Source: Silene conica
Taxonomy: Eukaryota; Streptophyta; Magnoliopsida; Caryophyllales; Caryophyllaceae
Direction of reading: 5' to 3'
NCBI GenBank assembly: GCA_029255685.2
Contig: CM055318.2
Coordinates: forward strand, 27,268,001 to 27,332,000
Length of the DNA stretch: 64,000 nt
Numbering within the stretch: the stretch's first letter is position 1; each line of letters opens with the position of its first letter. The notes beneath the pieces were generated by a model. That model was given only the letters and a program-made list of their open reading frames with translations. It was not told the origin of the DNA and did no database searches. Below, piece by piece: positions 34,248-47,213 of this stretch. Both the position numbers and the translations under genes were made by a program.

Positions 34248-34590
34248 GTATAAAAAACGACTAACAAGAGTGAAAAATGAAGACCCCATCTCTCATTTAA
34301 GACCGTCATTTAAAACGGTTCTCATAGCCAAATTAAATAAATGTGAATTGTGAGATGTTTTAATTTAAGGTGGTCTAAAGCAAGAAATTGATTAAAAAAC
34401 ACATTTATCAACCTCCGTTTTTCTGTGTTTTTCAGTCATAGTAGACTCGTTAAAAAGAGGGGTCAGAAATGCCCGTAATAAGCAATGTATTTATCAACAT
34501 TCGGTAGTGTGTACACAGTACACTATAGTAGGAAGGAAAACAAACTCGTGCCAATTTGAACCAATAAATCTCATGGGAACGAACGACTTA
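34248..34590. other. Non-coding spacer
   Basis: AT-rich sequence with an AAGACCGTC...GGTGGTCTAA pair (34301-34378) that hints at a decayed MITE. No gene is supported. Confidence 0.35.
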
Positions 34591-34862
34591 GTTAGACCAT
34601 ACCCAAGCAGAAAGTCGCCTTAATCGGGTCACCAACATATTAACCCTTAATATCACCTTATTTATCTTGATCCACTTATACTCTCACAAGCAGAAGGTTA
34701 CGACCTAAGTTACCAACCCAATTATTTTTCCACATTTCAACATTCCCAATCATTTCCTACATTCATTCTCTACCGCACCAAAACCCCTCTTACTCTTTTA
34801 ACTATTATTAATATTACTAAATATTAAAAATAAGTTATCTTTCTCCTTCCTAAAAAGTGAGC

Positions 34863-34901
34863 AACACAAGTTACTATTCATTATGAATAGTAACTTGTGT
34901 T
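34863..34901. repeat. Perfect 19-bp inverted repeat near the Helitron 5' end
   Basis: AACACAAGTTACTATTCAT and its exact complement are separated by one base. A weaker version (TACAAATTACTACTCATAATG) occurs at about 35630, next to a second copy of the Helitron 5' sequence. Confidence 0.9.
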
Positions 34902-35368
34902 TTGTCTTGTATCGGATATATATTGGGTCAGATGATCAAACTTAATGCATTCACTTTTTGGCCCGTATGATCAAATAATTTCGCAAGTTTTCGACATACA
35001 GCTTAACATCCTCAGGAGGTTGAGAAAATATGTCTTCTGTTACGAAGCCCTTACTATATGATCAAACTTATTTTTTGTCTTTTATTGTATTTGGACCTTT
35101 TGATAAAAAAAATGCATTCACTTTTTTGGGTCGTATGATCAAACAATTTCAATATTAAAATGCAGGTTTCTAACATACAACTTAGCATCCTCAAGAGGTT
35201 GAGAACTTGTATTCGGTTCCGAAACCAAAAGCTTGAGGTTCAACACATCATGTGATATATATGAATATTGAATACCCATCTATTAATCTCAATACAATAT
35301 AATGAATTTGGGTCATTTGATGCATTCACACCCACTACATATATTATTAAGCGGCGTCCTATTTCTAA

Positions 35369-35597
35369 CGCTTATTTTCAGACAATACTCGTTTAATAGT
35401 AATTTAAACCTTATTATATTATATGTACGACAAAAAAATATTCTACGCTCAATTTAAGACAATCCTCGTTTAGTAATCATTTAAACTTTATTATATTATA
35501 CGTACGAGTACGACAAAAACAAAATATATTCTACGCTCAATTTACGACAATACTCGTTTAATAGTCATTTAATCCTTATTATATTATACGACAAAAA
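35369..35597 (+). repeat. Three-copy tandem repeat, about 80-bp unit
   Basis: Three imperfect copies share GACAATACTCGTTTA (or GACAATCCTCGTTTA), then a TTATTATATTATA tract and a TACGACAAAAA segment. It lies inside the Helitron. Confidence 0.75.
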
Positions 35598-36367
35598 CTA
35601 TTCCTCTTACTAAAATATGGGTAATACAAATTACTACTCATAATGAATAATAACTTTTCTACCCTACTTTCACTGGTCGTATTTCATGGACTGTGTTTAT
35701 TTGGAGTTTTCTTACTTTTATTCCACTCGTCTTTCATGAGTCGTGTTTATTTAGGTTTTTCTTACTTTTATTTGGATTGCCTTTGGTGTCATTAATTAAC
35801 ACTCTAACAGTACTGCTTTTTGTCTTCCACAACTACGTTTTCAGTCTTTTCACATTTGTCTTGTTCCCTCATATATGATATTCACAATACTCCTCTATCT
35901 TTTCCACAACTACATCTCCCCTCAATTATTCACACAATTTTTTTTTTTTACTTTTTATTGATGGGAGACACTGATCGACATATTAATTATATTAGTATTG
36001 TTCCCGTGTTCATTTGTTATTGTTTAGGTGGTTACGAAGTTGTGTACATGATTGAAGGAGAGAATCACACTTAAGTATTCATCTAATTTCTTGTAATTTA
36101 CATTTGAATTTGCCTTTAAATTTCATCACTCTTTTCCCCTTGAAAATCCACAATTTCATCTTCATTTTCCCAAGGAATTTGTATATTAACTTGTCGGTCG
36201 AGACTAAAGTACAAGTTGTCATTATATGGATTTTAGCGCTATTTGCTAGGTAAAGGCATCTGGGTATCGCTCCTTTTGATACGATGTTTCTATTTTTCAT
36301 TTAGGTTTGTTCTATTTTCGGTTAATCATCTTATTTTCATCAAAAAGTTTGATTCATTTTGGTGTTT

Positions 36368-36394
36368 TAATAATAATAATAATAATAATAATAT
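36368..36394 (+). repeat. (AAT)n microsatellite
   Basis: About nine AAT/TAA units, inside the Helitron. Confidence 0.9.
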
Positions 36395-38775
36395 TGTAGA
36401 AATTGAAATCTATTTTTCATTTGGGTTTGTTCTATTTTGGACTTTCATCATGTTATTTTCAAAACTCTGTTTTATCTAATCCTTTATCCTTTTATTATTT
36501 ATTTGGTTTCCAGGGGCTGGATTGATTAGGCTTTGACAGAAGAAGCTGATATATTGACGCGAACCCCATCATAAGGGTTTGCAGAATGCGCACGATGGTT
36601 CATCTCAGAGGTATACGACCACCCGACATATTTGGAAGTTATAAACAATAACCAGAGACCTAAATTTGAAAGCTTGTAATTGGTGATCAGGACCGAGGAG
36701 ATTAAGGTAATCTGATAGATGTTCAATTCCTTTAGCACCGAAATATCTTGTAAATTACTCTTATGATGATGAAAACTACACTTTGTGTTAGAATTAAGCA
36801 ATGAAATTGATAATGATCTTCTTAGCGAGGAGTCGAACAACATTATAATATAAATTATCCAATTTCATATTCCAACTTAGCCACCAATAAAATTAGAATT
36901 ATTTGTACCAAAATTAAATGAAGACAAGAAAATTAAATATTATTACCCCGAAAATTCATAAACTTCTATTGAGAGAAAAAAAGAAAAGTGAAAACAATAC
37001 TATATATCTCTTATAAATAAAGGGATTTACAAAGAGAGCACGAAACTACATTTGTTTCATTCATAGAGGGAAATTCAAAATGACAATCATCCATCAAACC
37101 CAAAATCATAAGATAATATGATAATTCTAAAGTCATCATCCATTGAAAAAGAACGAAAAAATCATAATGATTTGATAGGAATCATCAAATAATTACTCCC
37201 AAAAAATCCTAATCCAGAGCTTCACATGGTGCAAGTTTACATAGAAATGGGGATAGTGATGTAGGCTAGGATAAAACGTATAATACACGGTTTTCGGGAT
37301 TTAGGGTCCCTGAACAAAAATGTCCATAAATTAGACAGACGATTCCCGGGCTGGCCTTGGAAGGTTTGAGGAGCAATGGATGACATATAACGTTGTGGGT
37401 GTGCGATAAACTTATCTAGGGGAAAATGGTTGGGTCGAATGAGGAGTTGCAAGGGAAAGGAAAGGACAAAGAAAATCCTGTTGATTTCCGCATGATTCTA
37501 AGTAAGGAGGAAATGAATGAAATAGGAAAGAGAAAAGAGGAAAAGAAGAGAACTAGAAGCGGGGGGAAAGGCTCAAATGAATTAGCGAAGGAGACATGAA
37601 GAAAAATGAGAGACAATGAAGGGAGAAGTCGATATGGTTTGCTAGGTTTTGTTCAAAATGACGGGGAGACGGGGCATGAGAGATCACATATGCTTTATTA
37701 TTTTAGACATAAGGTCAATGGTGGGATAAAGGATATGAAATCGTGTGTGCTTAGTTTGGTTCAGATTGAAGGTGGCGAAGGGTGTTGAATAGAAGGGAGA
37801 AGGATGGGGGTGAGGATGAGGCAAAAGAAAATGGGAAAGAGGAGGAAATTGTATAGGAAATGCAAGGAGATACGGAGATGGCGGGAGCGAGAACAATAGA
37901 CTAATTAAGAGAAAAAATAATTGAAGTACGATGATAGTTCAGAAACCCATTAATTTCAACATAATTCAAAAGTAAGTTATTCATAACTTTCTAGAAAGTT
38001 TTGTAAGATTTAAGTATTTTTTTTTAAATAAATAATTAAAAAGGTTTATTGCACAATTTTATTACTTTCTGACCTATTGAAATTTTGGAGGGTGACGGGA
38101 ATGAGAAGGAGAAAGACGAGGGTGGTTTCGACTCGGTAAAAGTCTAGATTATATATGCATAATTACTCTTTTCTTCGACAAGAAATTTTGCGAAGGAATC
38201 TAAGTAGAAAAAGAAGGGAAATGAAAGATAAGGAGAAAGAGAGGCTAGAAGGAAAGGAAAATGGAAATATAGGCAGGAAGGGACGTTAAAGACGGGGTAA
38301 AAGGAGAATCCAACTCCAAGGAGAAGGCGCTAAGGAAAGGGAGAAGCTAGAAAGAGAACTCATTTGACCTTCAAACATAGAAAATTGTGTAATGTGGTTA
38401 CAGAACGAAACCTTCTATGGAACAATAATGATTACGGACGTCGTTATATGTCACCAAAGCAACGAAGATAATAACCAACCTTGACGGTACAACAAACAAC
38501 AATACAACATACATAAAACGATACAAATTATAATACATAAGTCACACTATCTTGGGGCATGGCGCGCGAAGCACGCCATACAACAACTAGTATTTTTAAA
38601 TGTGTAAACCAATTGTGTATTGCCATGTAAAAGGTCACCATTTAGTGACCTCTTCTTATTCAGGCTCGACAGCCCGACTTACTCAAGGTCGAGCTAATTA
38701 TCATCTAAGATCTTGTTAATTAGATAATCAAGGAGACCCAATAAGGCCGCGACCCGAGTGACGACCTTGCTTGGG

Positions 38776-39127
38776 ATGGTCATACAACGACTGATATTAG
38801 AAGCTGATGTGTACATATTTTAGCAAAGTCGTGCCAATTAGTACATAACAGGACTATGTGTACTTGAACAACAAGGCTGAGTACCAAAATCATTCTTACA
38901 CTGTTCATAACCTCTCAATATAGGTATTAGGTAATACCAGATTATTAAACATTTCTAATGCACAAAAGTAGCTATCCGAGTGTTTATCACTTTAATATGT
39001 ACATTTGTACACCTTTATTATTTTAGTACAAAAAATGCATTCCCATGTAAAAATGTATGGGAAAATAATTACTGTAGAAAAGAAACGCAAAAAAAAAGGC
39101 TCAGAAATGCACATTAGATGCTAACGC
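38776..39127. other. Downstream region of AP5B
   Basis: AT-rich sequence that likely contains the AP5B 3' UTR. No other feature is seen. Confidence 0.5.
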
Positions 39128-42100
39128 CTATGACGAAAAAAGTACTTCCAAATAGTCATCAACATACGCTAAACATGGCCAATAATCTGTTCTTATTCGA
39201 ACCAATGTAGAATTTTCTGAAACTTCCATTCGAAAAAGGAGATGATACCTGGGTGGCAGGAATATCAACACTACAAAAGAACCCATGTTTGATTTCCCAA
39301 TGTTAACCTTGCTATCTTTGTCATCTTCGTTACCAAAGTATGTCAGGTAAAGTGGCCCCCCATCAGAATCTGACACAGATGTATTTGCATCTGATGAAGC
39401 TGGAAAACCATCGATCCACATAACACTTTTTATAAAGCCTCCATCTTTCACGTGATCTACAAGAGGTGAACCAATCACACTGATCACAAATTGGGCTAAA
39501 TGTAGTTCAACAACCCGAATTGCAAAGTTTGCAGGGACTTCAAGCAGCTTGACTGACTGTGTACCATAAATAGCTGCAGACCCTTTTCCACCTTTCATTG
39601 AAAAGGTTTCCCGGCCCGAGTTCGAAGCGGCCCCACAAACTTCCCACAAAGCATCAAATAGGCGCGACTTATACTCAGGTTGTGTTTCTTCCGGGATCTC
39701 AATAGGCAAAGGAACTGTAAGAAACATGTCCTCAATGCCAACTGGTACACCCTGGAGCTTCCCATTTATAACCTGTCCATTTTCAGCATTTGCATCAAGA
39801 GAAACATCCACAAGGCCAGGGACGGGTTCCCGTGGTTCTAATTCAATGATAACCTGCGTCCCTGAGAGGGACTTGTCAGTATAGGGAGTTCCAACTGGGA
39901 CAATGTCTTTAGAATCCTGTCCTAGGATACTTCCGTCAGAAGATGATTCACCTAAAAGAATTGGGATATGACATGATGGTATAGAGCCATAGGGCGCTGA
40001 CGAAGAGAGCTTGATCACTATTCCATACATAGCAGGGCGAGCATCTAATTCACCGGCGCTCACTTGTGAAGAATCCAATCCCCATACATGACTGAAAGGC
40101 TCAGCCTTAAACCTCAAAGTACAACGTATTCTAATCTTGAGGCCCGGCATGTGCCTAAAATCAGGAATGTACGAAAAATGCTTTCTCAATATGTCCACAA
40201 TCTCAGAAATTTTAGTATCCATCACTCTAAGTGGCTCTTGGGGATGATCCTTCCTTCTTGCAACCGAGATACATTCTATGGCATTCTTATCATCTGTATC
40301 CTTGCCATTTGACTTTGATTCGTCATCCTTTATGGTATCATCGTCATCAACTTCATAAGCTAAAGAAGGTAAAGCCAAGGACCAAGATTGTTTCACAAGA
40401 AGTGGTATCACCCGCTCAAGATGGATGTACGATGAAATACTTCGACGTTTCTTCGGATCTTGTGATAGATGAGACTGAGCATTAAAATGTGGCGGTGGCG
40501 AAAGACCAATTAATTGATCACCAAGATTTAGTATATGCCTGAGTTTTTTCCCCGGTATGCATATCAACATTCGTAGGTAAATCCTGCGAATTACAGAGAA
40601 ATTACATTCTAAGTCAAAACAAAGGAAACTGTAGGGTAATGCAAGATCAAAACCGGTGACCTCAAGTTTATTCTATGGCAAGGCAGATGTCATATTTGTG
40701 TATACAAAATATAACAGTGGAGGACATTGGAAGTGTCATGAAGAGACTTTCGACACACTGTCGGCATCTTAAGTTTATACATAAAAAAAAGGACAGAAAA
40801 AAGACAAGACTACCCCCCGTGATTCAATGGCTGAGCATTTCATATTTTGAACCTAGGAGCATGTGCTCAAACCTCATCACCATAGTTTTTTGCTCCAAGA
40901 TCTGGCAGAGCTAGTCGTCCCGTGCTAAATATCATGCAAGGTAGATGTTCTAAAGAAGGCTAGAGAAAGTTTCGACATCCAAGAACAATGTTGAGCATAA
41001 AAATGTAATTTGACACAACTATTTTTATCTATTTATGCTAGAAAGCTGCTCATCATAGTACCTTGCATTGTCACGAACCTCCAAATCAGGAAAATAAAGA
41101 GATGTAAATGCAAGGAGACGAGAAAGTCCCATGAACAAACGGGAACTATGATGGTGCAAAAGCATTGTACGGCAGACACCTAGGATTTTGCTTCCCCTGG
41201 ACCAAGATTTCAACCCTGTATTTGGACCATGTTTCTCAACAAGGAAAGATGTGAACTTCATAAGTAGCTCTAGCAATCTATGAGGGGGTATGGTATAATT
41301 CTTCCCAATTTTTTCAAATAATAGGAAATATGACGAAAGTCCATAGTTTATGCCGATTTTAGGAATCAAATGTTCATCTATTGTCTGTAGCAGCTTCTGT
41401 CCAACCCAACAATGCTTCTCACAGTTCAAAAGGCGGTCAATTAAGGCAACCACCATGGGAACCAGCTTCTGATGGTCTAACAGCAAGGCCACCAGCATCG
41501 TCTGCAATCACAGGATTATTAATATTATTTCCGAAAAGGGTCACTGAATTTAACTATCAAGTAGAAAGAAATAAATATTTGCTTGACACCGTGAAGGAAA
41601 CCTTCGAAAGAAAGTTGACTAACCAAGCCAATCCAACCACTGGCAATTCTAGGATCTGGACACAAGGGGTGAACAAATGAACAGCTAACCAGGCATTAAG
41701 GTAGTGGCACATCTAGGATTTCGGTAAAGGAAATTCGACTTTCAGCATAAATACTTTTCGGGGCTAAAAGTGGAGCGATATTAATCTTAATAAAATTAAT
41801 ATACCTTTTTAGCAGCTTAGACAACTGCGTAAATGATCTATGAGAGTATAAGATTAACCAGAAATATATGTAACCGAAAGGGATAACACTTTCATTTCCT
41901 TACTTCTAGTGCTGAGATCAAGTTGTTATAGATATATAAATTTAGGGTTGAGCAAAAAAAATCCGATACGAATTTTTTTCCGAATCCGATCCGAAATCCG
42001 AAAATAAAAATCCGAATATGGATACCATTTAAATTGGATATCGATCCGGTATTTTCCGAATAAACTGGATCGGATGTGGATTGTGATTTCCTTATAACCG

Positions 42101-45100
42101 GATATCCAAATCCAATCGGAATTTTAATATTTTTCAGGAAAAAAACAAGAACACGTAAAAAAGTAAAACGCCACTATAGACGACACATCAGATATCAGTA
42201 TATCACACTAAAAAATAAATCGACATGAACCCTAATCTATCTCATCTCGCCTCCCTCTATCGTCTTTCACCACATACGGATCTCAAATCGCCAATCGCCA
42301 ATCGCCATTGCTTATCAACTATCATCAATCATCATTCATCACTTCTGTTTTGTTCTCTTGTTTTATAATCTTCGTTCGATTTCAATGGTTTTTATAATTT
42401 TTTTCACTAAAAAATTAGTTGATTTGTAAATTAATACAATGCTATATTTGGTCAGAATTTTTTTTGTAGTTTCTTTCTTACAACACTCTTTTATAGTATC
42501 ATTTTCATCTTCAATTTTCTTTAATAATACCAATATCTTACATCTATTTAAAAAAGGGAGCATCATATTGTTGTGAAGGAGATGACGAAGAACTACCATT
42601 ACAAACAATTTTTGAGTCGAAAAGCTTCTTATGACTTGTCAATACCCAATCTTGGCAATCTTAGTAACTTGTTGCCGTCTATATATTTGATGTGTTTGGA
42701 ATTTATTTCTTTGCTAATATATTCATGTAGAACTAACTAAGCGTTAACAAGTTTGATAAATTTTTACGACGATAAATTTTGAGGAAGTGGAAAATTAGTT
42801 AAGTAAAAACAATTGGAAAAAACATTTTAAATGGTGTTAGAGGAGGCAAATACAAAGAAAGATGGGATAAAGGGAATTATATATCACCCATCAAATAGAG
42901 CTTTACCAAAAAAAATTGTGAATTAAGATGTAAACTGGATCAGATCCGGTTTCCAAAATTTGGATATCCACATATTCGGATTCCAAATTTCTGGATATCC
43001 GAATTATTCGGATCGGATCTGGATCCCCAAAATTCAAAATTTTAAAACTGGATATCCGATCCGGTTTTAAAAACTGGACTGGATATCCGGTTTTGCTCAA
43101 CCCTGGATATATTCAACATTTTAACATAGTTCAAGTAAAACAAATTATTGAAAAGGCCAAAATTAATGGTATAACAAGTATTATTTGATCTCCTGACCAC
43201 TAACCTAACTTTATATATCACAGATATTAGTGCAACTGAATTATTGTGTGACACTATATTAATTATGACTCATCATGCAGACAAATATATGTAAAAACTC
43301 ACAACTAATTAAAGCAAGGCTTTAATCTACCTTTTGGATAAAATGAAATGCACAAAGCCATAAAACCACCAGATTTCATACGATACTTCAGTGTAAACTA
43401 TTTGTTCTTAGATTCTTCCTAAGAGTGCCACCGAGTCTCAACATTACAAAAACAAGCTATTAGGTGCAATTGGAAAATAGTTTATATATAGTCCTACTTT
43501 GCAAAAGTTGACACTCATAGGTGATCTCCTGATTTATTTTTATTTAAAAACGGGAAACTGGCTATGCCACATTGCCATAAGAGATCAGAATGAGAAGATT
43601 TTGTGGACAATATCTTGTGTCCTGCAACAAAACGCCAAAGGCTGTTGACATAAATTGAACATTATTCACTCTGCACACCTGGTTTTAATTTCAGTAGAAT
43701 TTCATAGTTTGCAGTGGGGTTATCAACACCAAACCTTGTTGAGCTCTCAATTCCACAATTAGATTAAGATTCAATGTTGCTCCCTTCACCTTATGATCTT
43801 GTGAATGCAAAGTTCCCGTCTGTCCCTCAATCTCACAAGGATTTTAGCATCTAGGGCCAGTAACTTGCCAACAGTAGAGAGAAAGGGAGAAATGTTTTCT
43901 AACGATGGTTCTCGGATAGGATACAAGTATAATTGAACCAGAATGACAGCCAACAGTGCCTAGGCATCACAAGCCAATACTCCAAGCAAAAACATCATGC
44001 CATCCTTCAGGTAAGTCACTATGTATAATAAATTAAATCATGCATTTGTAAGCCTTTTTATAAATATTTGATGGAATAAATACCTCTATTGGATGAAAAC
44101 ATTACTTTTAACATTCATCAAACAGTTCTCTATTTCAAAAATTAACAGCTGCTATAGAACAAAAGATCAGTCCGAGCAAAAAGCATGCAAAAAATTAAAC
44201 AAAAATTTCACATGATCCATCTTCAAGGAGCTTTGCGACACAACTAAATAACAGCGAAGCGATGCTACTATTGTTATTCAGGAGCTCAGCATCACACTAC
44301 CACCTCACATTAACATGTCTCCGCATTAGTTAGCATCTACAAGTTTACGAATCAATCCAGAACCTATGTATGACCTTCGGCAGTCAAATTCCTTCCCCAC
44401 AACTGCATATAATCTCCTACTCAATTTGGAAGTTATATATGCCAGTGATTGGACAATAGCCTAATTTATGCATGACACAACCCTGCAAATTCTTATCTAA
44501 CAGCCAAACTCTACAATGAGATTTAGGGCTCGCTTGGGGTGGGGGTAATTATTACCAGAGTAATAGAAGCTAAAACAGGAAGAAATGGAAGGAGATTGGT
44601 GGTTAATGGTGGTTGTGAAGGGATTATTACATCCATATGGGAGGTAATACACTTCTTAGGGGGGAGGTGGGTAACTATTACTCCCTTAATGGAGGGAATA
44701 TTACCCTATGTTACCAATTTCTATCTCCAAGTCTCCACCACTATCACTTTCCTCCATTTTTAGTTCATTTCGGCTTTACGACCCTAATGACAATTACCCC
44801 TATCCAAGCGATCCCTTAATTTTGATTCTTCAAAATACCATTCTGAACATGAGGTAAACAACTGCCACAAAGGATGGGTGAGAACTCATGCAAGATTTCA
44901 TGAGAATCCCAACAGCTGTTGACACAAGGATAGTAGTTCATTTGTACCAATCATCAATTCCTAAGCATTTCTGTCAACTACAGATTTGATTCAACGGAAC
45001 AATAAAATGTAAAAATACGGTAAGGCTAGATATGGTAAGGCTAGAAGTTTTAGACTAAGGACCTAAAGCAAGCTTGAAGGCGCAAAATCAAAAAGCACAA

Positions 45101-47017
45101 TAGGAATATGGATATGAAATACTCAACTACCCGATCCACCAAGAACAAACTTTAAATATGGTTTTGAAGCCAATGCTTCAGTCTCAAGTTCTCAACTAAT
45201 ATCATCAAGCCAACGGTGTCTCAAACTCTCAATTATGTCACTGGTTAGGTAAAATAAGAACAAGATAAACTCCATGTCCTCACCATAGCATGCTGGTATT
45301 TATTCAGTAGGGCATGACATGCTAGTTATGCTACTATCACAAAAATTGTTGAGTCATCTTGAAGTTTGATACTCCTAAATATAAAGGAGATCTCAATTGT
45401 CTCATCAAGTCATCTTATAATTTGCACTTCAAGCTTCGTACATTGTTATTCAAATATCTAAATTAACATACTTGATATTTCAATGACAATGTACTTACTA
45501 AGTACGAGAGGGCAGCAGTGAATTACCTTTACTGAACGGAAGATAGGAGACTCCATGATACGTTTGATGACAGAAAGGTCCGTGTCAAAATGAGCTGATG
45601 CACCTATTAAAAATTTGTGCAAAGTCCGGAAAGCCACTGCAGTCTCCGTGCTCCAAGGAGGCAGCCATTTATATGCTTCCACACAAACAAGACCATCCTT
45701 CAAGCATGTCACAACAGAAAGAACACTACCATCTTGGCTCGGACCCGAATCGCCGAAAATGGAGCTATAAGCGAGCAAATCTAGCTTCAGTGCTTTCAGT
45801 GCAAGTGCATCATACACTTTCGGATAAAAGTTAGCTTCCAACCTACCAATTAACTTTTTTTTGTTAACATCCTTCTCGGAGACCAAACCTACAAAACCCA
45901 ACAGCCAATGAAGAACAAGCAACCGAAACACCAAAGGTTGCTGTTGTTCCTTAGAAATCAAAACCAGCCGCCTACAAATCTCGCTCTCCTGGCCATCAAA
46001 CATGTCGGGAAACCACCTAGAAAGTGTCAGAACCATGTGCCAGAGCAACGGGTTATAGTTATACATCAACCCACCAAACTGAACCTTCAACAAAGAAGAC
46101 TGCAACTCCAACCCAACCGCCAAAGGCATGATCCTAGAGATAAACTCGACCATCCCACAAGGCGTCAACGCCTGAGCCCACTCTAATAAAAATGATACCA
46201 CCCTCCTCAACTCCTTCAAACTCACCCCCGACATACCCACATTGTCATCATTACCACCATCATCAACAACAGCAGAAGACGACAACAACAACAACGAGGA
46301 GGGGACATTAAAGGGAACCAACGGAAGAGCAGTGCTAAAAACAGAAGCAACATTCAATCTACAAACAACAACATTATGAATAATCTCTAGAAGCAAAAGA
46401 AGGTAGCTTTGACAAGCATGAGTCCTCTCATTTTGACAAATACCCCATAAATGGCCAACGATCTCGACGAGCAAACCCGGAAACTCGGTCTCCAATTCTC
46501 TCAAGCACTCGCAAGCCAGCGCTCTAATCTGTCGATCAATCCCGTGATTGGGGCGATTAATTATCGCCAACAAAACCTCGACCAGCTCCTCAACATACTT
46601 TCCCAAAACCCTAACCCTAGCCCTATCAGCATCAACAATTGACATCAAAATAGACGTGGCAACAACGAGAAACTGTTCTTTAAGGGAGAAGGTGACGTTG
46701 ACGTTGTCGATCGGAGATTGAATTAGGGTTCTAAGGATTTTGAGGAGGTTGGAAAGGAACTCACCTGCGGCGGCGTCATCATCGTCCGGGAGGAGGAGAG
46801 AGAAGTTGTGGTCGAGGAAGAGAAGGATGCGAAACTTGAGAGAGAGAGGGAATGAGGGTTTGAGTAGAGAGGAGAGAGAGATTTCGAGGATTGAGAGAGA
46901 ATGTGGGGTCCATTTGTCGGCGTCGCCATGGTGGAAATCGTCGATTAGAGTTTCGAATTCTTGATGAGAGAGGGTGGTGATCTTCTTTGAAGGTGGTTGT
47001 TTCTCCATTTTTGGCAA
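39128..47017 (-). CDS. AP5B1: AP-5 complex subunit beta (AP5B), complete
   Basis: Three exons, 47017-45527, 41501-41062 and 40583-39128, join in frame (phase 0, then phase 2) to give 1,128 residues. The start MPKMEKQ at 47017 has a second Met at 47008. The N-terminal part is helical and HEAT-like: PPSKKITTLSHQEFETLIDD, NRPNHGIDRQIRALACECL, GHLWGICQNERTHACQSYL. Exon 2 continues the solenoid (DHQKLVPMVVALIDRLLNC). Exon 3 holds PGKKLRHILNLGDQLIG, a Lys/Asp-rich linker, and a beta-rich appendage-like C terminus ending YWPCLAYVDDYLEVLFSS. It matches my recollection of the plant AP-5 beta-like protein family. AP-5 is a clathrin-independent adaptor acting at late endosomes and lysosomes or vacuoles with SPG11 and SPG15. 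Intron 1 (about 4 kb) has collected transposons. No lesion is seen. Confidence 0.88.
41943..43106. mobile_element. hAT-like non-autonomous element in AP5B intron 1
   Basis: The termini are TAGGGTTGAGCAAAA on the left and TTTTGCTCAACCCTG on the right. The subterminal regions are dense in CCGAATCCGATCCG-like and GGATCGGATATCC-like motifs. The flanks share GATATAT but not as a clean 8-bp duplication. The C/TAGGG end and composition suggest hAT. No transposase is encoded. Confidence 0.65.
43107..44525. other. Remainder of AP5B intron 1
   Basis: AT-rich intronic sequence. I see no exon, RNA gene or repeat with clear ends. Confidence 0.5.
44526..44815. mobile_element. Tourist-like MITE in AP5B intron 1
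   Basis: The 290-bp element has inverted termini, GGGCTCGCTTGGGGT and ATCCAAGCGATCCC (imperfect), continuing into GGGGTAATTA and TAATTACC-type motifs. It is flanked by TTA duplications (44523-44525 and 44816-44818), as for PIF/Harbinger MITEs. Confidence 0.8.
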
Positions 47018-47213
47018 AAATGGAGTTAGAAAAGGGTATTCGCCATGGAAATGGAGTGGTCAAAGCTTCTGATAGCTACGTGCAGAGGTAGAAAGCAAGG
47101 TCAGTGGTGACTGGTGACAAGTGAGTGGTGTCGTGCTCAGGCGCTGTGCTCTATCTTTTGCTGCTTGTCCGCCTCAAATGTTCATCACACTCCTGAATTC
47201 AGTCTCACTGTAA
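47018..47213 (-). other. Promoter and 5' region of AP5B
   Basis: A short stretch between the AP5B start and the MITE at 47214. I see no confident TATA box. The MITE therefore sits within about 200-600 bp upstream of the start codon. Confidence 0.4.

Larger units (their letters stand above)
34838..38590 (+). mobile_element. Non-autonomous Helitron
   Basis: It starts TCTTTCTCC after an A (34837) and ends CTAG before a T (38591), the A/T insertion rule of Helitrons. Eleven bases before the 3' end is a hairpin, ATGGCGCGC-gaa-GCACGCCAT (38559-38579), with one mismatch in nine pairs. Its insertion point inside a MITE independently confirms both ends. The 3.75-kb interior has tandem repeats and purine-rich sequence but no Rep/helicase gene and no gene fragment I can name. 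Confidence 0.8.
34594..38775. mobile_element. MITE (same family as 47214-47631) split by a Helitron
   Basis: The left half (34594-34837) begins GACCATACCCAAGCAG and parallels the left half of the intact element at 47214. The right half (38591-38775) ends ACCTTGCTTGGGATGGTC, the matching right terminus. Joined at the Helitron insertion point, the two halves align with the intact copy through AACCAATT and GGTCACC segments. The flanks are TTA on the left and ATA on the right, a degraded TTA/TAA duplication. Confidence 0.7.

Noticed and set aside
37416-37900. Open frames on both strands within the Helitron
   Set aside because: Purine-rich low-complexity sequence; no family signal and no intact gene.
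34594-38775. A single 4.2-kb DNA transposon bounded by GACCATxCCCAAGCA ends
   Set aside because: The ends match two halves of a 418-bp MITE and a Helitron fills the gap exactly, so nesting explains it better.
46723-47063. Open frames overlapping the AP5B start
   Set aside because: Alternative-frame shadows of the first AP5B exon.
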